A DNA stretch of 64,000 bases from Candidatus Macondimonas diazotrophica (GTDB lineage Bacteria; Pseudomonadota; Gammaproteobacteria; UBA5335): NCBI RefSeq assembly GCF_004684205.1, contig NZ_SRIO01000008.1:1-64000 (forward strand), in the 5' to 3' direction. Positions 53,727 through 64,000 of this stretch are shown piece after piece; position 1 is the first letter of the stretch; each line of letters opens with the position of its first letter. The translations under genes were made by a program, and so were the position numbers. The notes under the pieces were generated by a model. That model did not search any database. It saw only the letters and a program-made list of their open reading frames with translations, and had not been told where the DNA came from.

Positions 53727-54420
53727 GACTCAGCTCGCCGTCCTCGAGCGCCAGAATGGGCTTGTCAAAGCTACGAATCAGAGCCAGATCATGCGAGGCG
53801 ATCAGAACCGTCGTCCCCGCAGCATTGAGGCGCCGAAACAACTCCATGATATCCCGTGACAAATCCGGATCCAGGTTGCCAGTCGGCTCATCGGCAAGCA
53901 AGAGCTCGGGCTTGCCGACGATCGCCCGGGCGATGCCCACGCGTTGCTGCTCGCCACCGGAAAGCGTCGGTGGAAACGCCTGCTCGCGGTGACGTAGACT
54001 GACTTGGTCAAGGGCCGCCCGCACCCGGCGGTCCATTTCCTCGCCCGGGGGACGTCCAGACACCACCAGCGGCAATGCCACATTCTCAAACACCGTGCAT
54101 TCAGGCAGAAGCCGATGATCCTGAAAAATCAACCCGACACGACGGCGATGGTAGGGAATCTGGCGCCGCGTCAACTGCGCCAGCTGCGCACCGCACACCG
54201 ACACCTGTCCCCGACTGGGCCGCTCGAGAAGCGCGATGAGCCGCAACAACGTGCTTTTTCCCGCGCCGGAGCGACCGGTCAAGAAGGCCATCTGCCCCCG
54301 CGGCAGGACAAAAGTCACATCCTTGAGCGCATCCCCGCCCCGCTCGTAGCGTTTGGTGACCGCATTGAACCGCACGATGGGCTCGACCGGCAGCGATTCA
54401 GACTCGCGCGAGGCCGACAT
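53695..54420 (-). CDS. ftsE: Cell division ATP-binding protein FtsE
   Basis: The 241-residue ABC ATPase has Walker A GRSGAGKSTLL, the signature LSGGEQQRVGIARAI, Walker B ELLLADEPTGNLDPD and the switch His in IASHD. About 15 residues precede the usual start. The ATG directly follows the ftsY stop without a gap, and ftsX overlaps its 3-prime end. Confidence 0.95.
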   Translation of the reverse strand: MSASRESESLPVEPIVRFNAVTKRYERGGDALKDVTFVLPRGQMAFLTGRSGAGKSTLLRLIALLERPSRGQVSVCGAQLAQLTRRQIPYHRRRVGLIFQDHRLLPECTVFENVALPLVVSGRPPGEEMDRRVRAALDQVSLRHREQAFPPTLSGGEQQRVGIARAIVGKPELLLADEPTGNLDPDLSRDIMELFRRLNAAGTTVLIASHDLALIRSFDKPILALEDGELSHVDEALQTTG

Positions 54421-55803
54421 TCAATCCTGCCCATCTGATCCGTTGCGCCCGAGCAGGGCGTCGACGAAGTCACCGGCCGCAAACGGCTGCAGATCCTCGA
54501 TCCCTTCGCCGATCCCGATAAAGCGGATCGGCAGACCGAGTTTCTCGGCAATGGCAAACAGCATGCCGCCCTTGGCTGTCCCGTCGAGCTTGGTGATCGC
54601 CACGCCGGTAACGCCGACGGCCTGATGAAACTGCTGCGCCTGGTTGAGTGCGTTCTGCCCGGTCCCGCCGTCGACCACCAGGAGGACTTCGTGCGGCGCA
54701 TCGGGATCGAGCTTGGCCAGCACGCGCTTGATCTTGGCCAGCTCCTGCATGAGATTGGACTGGGTATGCAGCCGCCCGGCCGTATCGGCGATCACCACAT
54801 CGACCCCCCGCGCCTGCCCGGCAGCCACCGCATCGTAGATCACCGAAGCACTGTCGGCTCCGGTGTGCTGCGCCACCACGGGCACATCGTTGCGCGCGCC
54901 CCAGGTTTGCAGTTGTTCGACGGCGGCAGCGCGGAAGGTGTCACCCGCTGCCAGCATCACGCTGTGCCCGGTGGACTTGAATCGATGCGCCAATTTGCCG
55001 ATGGTGGTGGTCTTGCCCGCACCATTGATGCCGACCACCAGAATCACGAACGGCTTGGTCGCTGTCGTGACGTCCAGTGGCTGGGCACTGGGGGCCAGCA
55101 GCGCGGTCATGTCGTCGGCCAGCGCCGCCATGACGGCCTCTGGCGTCACCGGCTCCTTGCGCCCGAGCCGTTCGGTCAATCCGTCCAGAATCCGGCGTGT
55201 CGCATCAAGCCCGACATCCGCCATCAGCAGCCGCGTTTCCAGTTCTTCGAGCAGCGCGTCGTCCAGGCGCTTGCCGCCCAGAAACAGGGCACCCAGACCA
55301 TCCGCCAGCCCGGCGCGGGTCTTGCTCAGGCCTGCGCGAACCCGGCCGAGCCAACTCACCCGGGGAGCCGGCTGCTCGACGGGTACCTCAACCACCGTCG
55401 GTGCGGGTGGCGCGGGTGGCGCTGGAGCGGGTTCAGGCGCTTGCTCGACCGGGGCTTGTGCCGGCTTTGGTCTGGCGGGTTCCACCGGCGCAACCGGCGC
55501 AACCACTTCGGAGGGCGCAACCGTTGCGGCCTCCGGAGCCGACTCGGCCTTCGGCTCAGGCGCAGGAGGTTCCGGCGAAACGGCCGGCTCAGACGGCTCG
55601 GTCTCCCGCTCCAAAGCTGCGGGCTGGGACGCTCTGCGCCGGACCGTACGGCGCCGCCGCAGCACGAGCGCTGCAACCAGGCTCAACAAGGCCAGCACAA
55701 CCGCACCCAGGCCCAACAAGACGCCCTGTTCATCACGCAGCCACGGCATCCATACGAGAATCTGGGCCAGCCACTCCCGCACCTGGATCATCATCTGTTC
55801 CAC
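54421..55803 (-). CDS. ftsY: Signal recognition particle receptor FtsY
   Basis: The 460-residue SRP receptor has the G1 loop GINGAGKTTTIGKL, AAGDTFRAAAVEQL, DTAGRLHTQSNLM and TKLDGTAKGG, and it ends with the usual GVGEGIEDLQPF-type segment. Between a hydrophobic N-terminal helix (about residues 25-50) and the NG domain lies a long Pro/Ala/Glu-rich linker. I chose a GTG at 55803 with AGGAGG five bases upstream; ATG codons follow at three and four codons. It targets membrane proteins, which matters for the many inner-membrane proteins here. Confidence 0.93.
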   Translation of the reverse strand: MEQMMIQVREWLAQILVWMPWLRDEQGVLLGLGAVVLALLSLVAALVLRRRRTVRRRASQPAALERETEPSEPAVSPEPPAPEPKAESAPEAATVAPSEVVAPVAPVEPARPKPAQAPVEQAPEPAPAPPAPPAPTVVEVPVEQPAPRVSWLGRVRAGLSKTRAGLADGLGALFLGGKRLDDALLEELETRLLMADVGLDATRRILDGLTERLGRKEPVTPEAVMAALADDMTALLAPSAQPLDVTTATKPFVILVVGINGAGKTTTIGKLAHRFKSTGHSVMLAAGDTFRAAAVEQLQTWGARNDVPVVAQHTGADSASVIYDAVAAGQARGVDVVIADTAGRLHTQSNLMQELAKIKRVLAKLDPDAPHEVLLVVDGGTGQNALNQAQQFHQAVGVTGVAITKLDGTAKGGMLFAIAEKLGLPIRFIGIGEGIEDLQPFAAGDFVDALLGRNGSDGQD

Positions 55804-55978
55804 ACGTTCCTCCTGCCACCATCTCGGCAACGCTGGGGGTCACCGGCTCTGGGCGGCTATGCTACCACCCGGCCCAGGGCCTCGATAGGAAGCCCCGATC
55901 GGCTTCGGTAGACTGATCGGCCGCGCCCAATTGCTTTGCCCGGGCTCGAGGTCATGACACACGGAGGAGACCCCGCTC

Positions 55979-57262
55979 ATGAAACGCGAAACGCTGGCGA
56001 TCCATGCCGGTTACACCCCAGAACCCACGACCCACGCGGTCGCGGTTCCGGTGTATCAGACCACGTCCTACGCCTTCGACGACACCCAGCACGGGGCCGA
56101 TCTGTTCGACCTCAAGGTGCCCGGCAACATCTATACCCGCATCATGAATCCGACCAATGCGGTGCTCGAAGCGCGGGTCGCGGCCCTCGAAGGTGGTGTT
56201 GGCGCGCTGGCCGTCGCTTCGGGCATGGCCGCCATCACCTACGCCATTCAGACGCTGGCCACCAGCGGCGACAACATCGTCAGCACGGCCAAGCTCTATG
56301 GCGGCACCTATAACCTCTTTGCCCATACCTTGCCGCAACTTGGCATCGAAGCGCGACTGCGCGGCAATGAAGATTGGGACGGTATCACCAAGGCCATCGA
56401 CGGCCGCACGCGCGCGCTGTTCTGCGAGTCGATCGGCAACCCCTCCGGCGACATCGCCGATGTGGCACGCCTGGCCGAGATTGCCAACGCCCATGGCATC
56501 CCGCTGATCGTCGACAACACCGTTGCCACACCCTGCCTGTTGCGTCCCTTCGAGCATGGCGCGGACATCGTCGTCCACTCGCTGACCAAGTACATGGGCG
56601 GCCACGGCACCACCATGGGTGGCCTTGTGGTCGATTCGGGACGCTTCCCCTGGGCCGATCATGCGGACCGCTTCCCCATGATGGTGCGGCCGGATCCGTC
56701 CTATCACGGAGTGGTCTACACCGAGGCCTTCGGCCCGGCGGCTTTCATCGGTCGCTGCCGCGTCGTCCCGCTCCGCAACATGGGCGCCGCGCTGTCGCCG
56801 TTCAATGCCTTCATGCTGCTGCAAGGCATCGAAACCCTGCCCCTGCGCATGGAACGCCATTGCACCAACGCACTGGCGGTTGCCGAGTTTCTGAAGCGTC
56901 ACGCCCAGGTGAGCTGGGTCAAGTATGCCGGGCTCCCGGACAGCCCGCAGCAGGAGCGTGCCCAGCGCTACCTAGGCGGACAGGCTTCGGGCATTCTGAG
57001 CTTCGGCATCCGCGGCGGCGCTGCAGCCGGTGCGCGCTTCATCGATGCGCTGCAGCTCATCGTGCGGCTGGTCAACATCGGGGACGCCAAATCCCTGGCC
57101 TGCCACCCGGCCACGACGACCCACCGTCAGCTCGGTCCCGGCGAACTCGAAGCAGCCGGTGTGACCGCCGACATGGTGCGGCTGTCGATCGGCATCGAAC
57201 ACATCGATGACATCCTCGCCGACATCGACCAGGCATTGGCGCATGCCGCCGAGGACGCTTAA
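55979..57262 (+). CDS. metY: O-acetylhomoserine sulfhydrylase
   Basis: The 427-residue PLP enzyme makes homocysteine from O-acetylhomoserine and sulfide. [54 protein letters not shown] and the PLP lysine in [10 protein letters not shown] are classic, and the length is that of MetY rather than the shorter MetB/MetC. GGAGGAGA precedes the ATG. It feeds homocysteine to the same methionine pool as ahcY and metF. Confidence 0.93.
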   Translation: MKRETLAIHAGYTPEPTTHAVAVPVYQTTSYAFDDTQHGADLFDLKVPGNIYTRIMNPTNAVLEARVAALEGGVGALAVASGMAAITYAIQTLATSGDNIVSTAKLYGGTYNLFAHTLPQLGIEARLRGNEDWDGITKAIDGRTRALFCESIGNPSGDIADVARLAEIANAHGIPLIVDNTVATPCLLRPFEHGADIVVHSLTKYMGGHGTTMGGLVVDSGRFPWADHADRFPMMVRPDPSYHGVVYTEAFGPAAFIGRCRVVPLRNMGAALSPFNAFMLLQGIETLPLRMERHCTNALAVAEFLKRHAQVSWVKYAGLPDSPQQERAQRYLGGQASGILSFGIRGGAAAGARFIDALQLIVRLVNIGDAKSLACHPATTTHRQLGPGELEAAGVTADMVRLSIGIEHIDDILADIDQALAHAAEDA

Positions 57263-57264
57263 GG

Positions 57265-60457
<3,193 letters not shown>

Positions 60458-60461
<4 letters not shown>

Positions 60462-61720
60462 GGAACGCCGTTCACGCCAAAGCCAACCGCCAGCCCCAGC
60501 AGTAATCCGGCACCCAGCACACCGGCGACACGCCGCCCGATCGCTCGACCGCCGACCCCCAATGCAAGGCCGGTCTTGACCAGATTGTTGGCACTGGCCG
60601 CGAGCAGAATTCCCCACACCACCTGCCCGACGGGCAAGCCGCCCTGGCCCATCCGGGCCAATGACAGGGTAATGGCATCCACATCCGACAACCCGGACAC
60701 AATCGCCAGCACGTACAACCCCCGCGCGCCCCACTGCGCACCGATCCATTCAGCCGCCAGAAGGATCAACAACAGCACTGCCCCGAAACGCAGCGCCATG
60801 CCCAATTGAAACGGATTGCTGAGAACCAGTGCGGGGTTGTCGATGGCTTGCCGCTGGCCCCACCAGAACAGCGCGGCGCCCCCGTAGGTGACGCCGGCCA
60901 TAACCGCCAGCGGCATCCACAATGCCTCCAGGAGCGGAGGATGAAGCACACTGGCCACCAGCAGGATCCGGGGGAACATCGTCCCGCAAGCGACCAGAAT
61001 GCCACTCGCCAGCGTTGGACTCCAGGCCGGTTCGCTGCGCGCCACCCGTGCCAGGCTCAACGTGACGGCGGTCGAGGAACTCAGTCCGCCGAACAGCCCG
61101 GTGAACAGGATGCCCCGATCCGGTCCCAGCAGCTTGATCGCGAAATAACCGCCAAAGGAAATACTGGCGATCAGCACCACCATCATCCAGAGTCGATAAG
61201 GATTCAGGACTGCCCAGGGGCCATAACCGTGGTCTGGCAGCACCGGCAACAGGACCACCGAAATCAGGAGCAGGTTCAGGGTCGCACGCAGCTCACTGGC
61301 CTGCAGTTTCTCGACGCCAGCGTGCAGAATCGGCTTGAGATTGAGCAGCAGCGTCGTGATGACCGCACCGGCCGCCGCCAGCGCAAGCTCCCCAAGCCCC
61401 GCCAGCCCGCCCAGGCCAAGCGTGACCAAGGCTGCGATGGTGGTGGTCGCGCTGGCTGCATGATCCTGCCGAAAACGCAGCAGATAGGCGCCGCCCATCA
61501 CCAGCGTCACCGCCAGAATCACCGCTGCGGGGATGACGCTGCCGAGTTCTCGCCCCAGAAGACTCGCCACACCTCCCAGCAGCCCCAGCAAGCCGAAAGT
61601 GCGCAGGCCGGCGATTCGCTCCCCTTCGGGTAGGGTGCGGCTTTGCCACCCGCGCTCCAGGCCGATCAGCAAGCCCACGGCGAGCGCAAGCGCCAAGTGT
61701 CCGAATGTCTGTCCCTGCAA
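60458..61720 (-). CDS. MgtC/DUF4010 membrane protein
   Basis: The 420-residue polytopic protein begins with an MgtC-like domain (LAVGLLIGLERGWQSR, GLRTFGLLGLLGG) and continues into a DUF4010 domain (GGLSSSTAVTLSLAR and SGLSDVDAITLSLARMGQGG). The function of this pairing is unknown; MgtC proteins influence ion balance and virulence in other species. It is convergent with ggt, overlapping by four bases. Confidence 0.88.
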
Positions 61721-61800
61721 GGCCGATCCTCGTGCCGATCATCATGGAAACGAATACGCCCTGTTATAAGGGCATGCCCGCTCGTGAGCAATCAGCTGGC

Positions 61801-62181
61801 TCAACCCCAAACGATACGGGGACCTGCTGGCCCCCGTCTGCAAACCGTTCCGGATCGCGATCGATGATCACGGCATGGAGACGGCGCCGTCCCGGTGAAA
61901 CTGAATCTCCGCGACTTATCCCGGCCGCCTACGAAATCGAATCCGGCGCCGGACAATTCATTTTCGTCGCTCAGCAAGCGATAGCGGGCCGTGGCAGGAC
62001 CGACCGAAAAGGCCTCTCCGGTTGAATCCATCGAAAAATGGAGCCCCTTGCTCTTGTCCTTGCCGATATCCAGGGTCAGCGCCTGGCCGCTGATTTGCGT
62101 CAGGTCCGGATCAGCGATGGGATGCATCTCCGCCTAAGCAAGCAGCGGGAAACAGCCGGCGAACACGAAGAAGCAGCTCAC
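61801..62181 (-). pseudogene. Broken gene for a small exported protein (DUF6160-like start)
   Basis: Reading from a GTG at 62181, fifteen codons give a short signal-peptide-like segment (VSCFFVFAGCFPLLA). An in-frame TAG follows, then AEMHPIADPDLTQISGQA, a start typical of mature DUF6160-like/FilF-type pilus-related proteins. The rest (to KSRRFSFTG) reads as a short beta-rich protein and then degrades into an Arg-rich tail. The stop exactly at the expected cleavage site suggests a disabled gene. Alternatively it is a chance similarity. The remaining 61721-62353 gap holds only the terminator at 62296. Confidence 0.45.
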
Positions 62182-62295
62182 TTGAATTAGGTCGGAGATA
62201 GACCGCCCCCGATTCTCGTTCTTGGCGTGGCGACGCAAGGCGCACAGGCATGCCTTATCGGACAGCTATCGGCGTCGCCCATGCGGCCTTCACAC

Positions 62296-62320
62296 AAAAA
62301 AGCGCCGGATGAACCAGCGC
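62296..62320 (-). terminator. Terminator of the second pmoC
   Basis: On the minus strand AGCGCTGG-TTCAT-CCGGCGCT folds into an eight-pair stem with one T-G wobble, followed by TTTTTTG. It lies 34 bases after the pmoC2 stop, so this gene is a monocistronic unit. Confidence 0.82.
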
Positions 62321-62353
62321 TTGGGCCGAACGGCAAGGTGGGTGATGGAATGA

Positions 62354-63172
62354 TCAGGTTGTGGCGCTTTTCGCCTCGATCGTGGTCAGCTCGCGGATAC
62401 GCTGTAGGATCTGGACCATGAAACCGCCGATCCCGAACAGCCCCCAGCCCAGCACCACGAAGCCCCAGTGAATCGGTGCCGCGAACAGTTCTTCTGCGTA
62501 GAAGAAGGTGTGACCCCACTCATTCAACCCGAGGTTGGGCATGATCATGACGGGCGCAGCGACCACCAAGGCGAGGGGAATCGATACCCGGTTGCGGAAA
62601 TACGGCATACGGGTATGGAGCAGGATAAAACCCAGAATCGCACCGACCGCACCCAGAGGAATCGCGAAATAGAACAGTCCGATATGGGTGGGAGTGAAAT
62701 CCGTATCGCGGACCGTCACCTGATGCCAGGCAGCATCGGCTTCCACGTAAACGCCCAAGATCGCGACCAGAATCACGCTGCCAACGGCCATGAACGCGAG
62801 AATGGCATAGTAGATCGACAGTTCACGCTGGGGCGACATCACCGGATTGGCGGGCCGGGTGAACCACAGCAAAGGCACGCCCACCAGACCGATCAGGGTA
62901 ATGATGATGCCTTGGGCATAGAGCAGAGTCATCCAGTAAGTCTGGAAATCCTGTTCGAAGTAATCCAGGCCGACCGAGAATGAAAACGCTTGCTGATACC
63001 AGCGATAGACACCAAACAGCAACGCGGCCAGGCCAACGCCGATCACCGCAGCCATCCACGGCATATGCGGCGGTTGGGATTCGTCCTGAAGCAGCCCCAC
63101 CGCGCTGAGCAAGCGCTGCATGAGCGTCTGCGGCGCAGCCGGCAGTGTTTGGGGTTTGGTCACGGCATTCAT
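62354..63172 (-). CDS. pmoC: Copper membrane monooxygenase subunit C, unlinked second copy
   Basis: The 272-residue protein has the full metal site Asp146, His150 and His163 (DAAWHQVTVRDTDFTPTH) and the LNEWGHTFFYAEELFAAP block. It is clearly similar to the operon PmoC, but its N-terminus and many membrane segments differ. The ATG at 63172 has AGGAG six bases upstream. It lies 55 kb from pmoCAB, alone, with its own terminator. Extra pmoC/amoC copies in methanotrophs and nitrifiers are used under other growth or stress conditions, and the same may apply here. Confidence 0.92.
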   Translation of the reverse strand: MNAVTKPQTLPAAPQTLMQRLLSAVGLLQDESQPPHMPWMAAVIGVGLAALLFGVYRWYQQAFSFSVGLDYFEQDFQTYWMTLLYAQGIIITLIGLVGVPLLWFTRPANPVMSPQRELSIYYAILAFMAVGSVILVAILGVYVEADAAWHQVTVRDTDFTPTHIGLFYFAIPLGAVGAILGFILLHTRMPYFRNRVSIPLALVVAAPVMIMPNLGLNEWGHTFFYAEELFAAPIHWGFVVLGWGLFGIGGFMVQILQRIRELTTIEAKSATT

Positions 63173-63294
63173 GGCAGGCTCCTGTCGATCCGGAGAAATC
63201 ACGGTATACAGGCCCAATCATCTGCATTGGTGGATCGCCACGCCATGATCTGGGTCAACCAACCCGACACACCCATCCGGTCAACGACCGAGAC

Positions 63295-64000
63295 CTATCC
63301 CTCCGACAGTCGCCACACTCTGACCGACGTACCCGGTTCGAAGACGGCCTGATCAGCGGCCAACTCGATCAGGCAGTCGGCCTCGGCGAGCCCCGCCAAC
63401 ATCGCCGAACCCTGGGCAGCCAGCGGCGCCACACCCCAGCCTTGTGGGCCGTAGCGTTCCCAGCGGCCGCGCAGGAAACTGGTTCGCCCGGGTCGGTGAC
63501 GCGCCTGCGCGCACAGCGGTGCAGACAGCACAACGGGCTCGCGCACCGACAGGCCCGACAGTCGCTGCAGGACGGGCTCCACGAAAAGCCGATAAGTCAC
63601 ATAGGCCGATACCGGATTGCCGGGCAGCCCCATGAACCAGCAGCCCCCGACCCGACCGAAGGCCAGCGGCCGACCCGGCTTGATGGCCACACGCCAGAAA
63701 TCGAGCTGTCCGTGTTCGGCCAGCACGGGACGCACCCAATCGGCCTCCCCAACCGATACCCCACCGCTGACCACCAGCAGATCCAGCGCCGCGGCATCCG
63801 CCAGCCGCTCACTGAGCTGCGCGGGATCATCCGGCACCGCGCCCAGATCCTGCAGCGAGACACTGGCTTGCCGCAAGAGTGCTGCGAGCATGGGCCGGTT
63901 GCTGTCGTACAGGTCGCCGGGCGCAAGGGCTGCGCCCGGCGGGCGCAACTCCGACCCCGTGGAGAGGAGGCCCACCCGCACCGGACGAACCACCGACACC
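63295..64000 (-). CDS. moeA: Molybdopterin molybdenumtransferase MoeA, C-terminal part
   Basis: The frame is open to the right window edge, so about the first 40 percent of the protein is missing. The visible part has the MoCF-binding fold: VGLLSTGSEL, GDLYDSNRPMLAALL, VVSGGVSVGEADWV, KPGRPLAFG and the GLPGNPVSAYVTY signature, then the C-terminal domain IV. MoeA inserts molybdate into the pterin cofactor. A molybdoenzyme must therefore be encoded elsewhere. Confidence 0.93.
   Translation of the reverse strand, partial: VSVVRPVRVGLLSTGSELRPPGAALAPGDLYDSNRPMLAALLRQASVSLQDLGAVPDDPAQLSERLADAAALDLLVVSGGVSVGEADWVRPVLAEHGQLDFWRVAIKPGRPLAFGRVGGCWFMGLPGNPVSAYVTYRLFVEPVLQRLSGLSVREPVVLSAPLCAQARHRPGRTSFLRGRWERYGPQGWGVAPLAAQGSAMLAGLAEADCLIELAADQAVFEPGTSVRVWRLSEG

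Noticed and set aside
62187-62519. Open frame of 110 codons antiparallel to the second pmoC terminator region
   Set aside because: It overlaps the end of pmoC2 and a terminator on the same strand, with no recognisable protein.
63173-63294. Possible promoter and CCAAT/ATTGG inverted repeat upstream of pmoC2
   Set aside because: A TATACC box is visible but no -35 at proper spacing, and the five-base arms are too short to support a call.

Overview
The window reads as chromosome of a GC-rich gammaproteobacterium. Three conserved gene orders point there: ygfB-pepP-ubiH-ubiI running into gcvT-gcvH-gcvPA-gcvPB; zapB-like/zapA followed by 6S RNA and the 5-formyl-THF cyclo-ligase gene; and ftsY-ftsE-ftsX. 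A copper membrane monooxygenase operon (pmoC-pmoA-pmoB) with an acyl-CoA synthetase beside it, together with a large oxygenase/transport island, suggests a hydrocarbon- or hydrophobe-oxidising lifestyle. I cannot assign a species from sequence alone.

Layout. 0-4 kb: surface polysaccharide genes (a cut-off low-molecular-weight Tyr phosphatase, two exported proteins, a WbaP-type sugar transferase, galE). 4-9 kb: the pmoCAB-type operon on the minus strand with a recognisable promoter and an overlapping palindromic operator, preceded by an acyl-CoA synthetase. 9-13 kb: the activated-methyl cycle (metK, SAH riboswitch, ahcY, metF). 13-20 kb: a membrane protein, a calcineurin-type phosphoesterase, a glycosyltransferase/sulfotransferase/TVP38 trio and a DUF255 protein. 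20-31 kb: a long minus-strand run of ubiquinone hydroxylases, pepP, ygfB and the glycine cleavage system, ending in a PfkB-type (adenosine-kinase-like) kinase. 31-34.6 kb: zapB-like, zapA, 6S RNA, cyclo-ligase, an EVE protein, a sensor-like membrane protein and rpiA.

34.7-52.5 kb is an accessory block between rpiA and ftsX. Its core is about 15 kb on the minus strand: a YCF48-like propeller, an RND/MMPL permease carrying a C-terminal Rieske ferredoxin domain, a flavin reductase, two StyA-like flavoprotein monooxygenases, two Rieske oxygenase alpha subunits, two copies of a small unknown protein, DUF1329 and DUF1302 proteins, two RidA-family proteins and a c-type cytochrome. The repeated StyA-Rieske-small-protein module and the permease-ferredoxin fusion are the best candidates here for an undescribed system, which I read as coupled oxidation and envelope transport of a hydrophobic substrate. 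The right part of the block holds a decayed CzcA-type metal pump and an HxlR-regulated NmrA oxidoreductase.

52.6-64 kb returns to housekeeping genes (ftsXEY, metY, an SMR transporter, rsmD, coaD, ggt, an MgtC/DUF4010 membrane protein). It also has a broken secreted-protein gene, a second unlinked pmoC with its own terminator, and the end of moeA running off the window. No tRNA, rRNA, CRISPR array or intact insertion sequence was seen.
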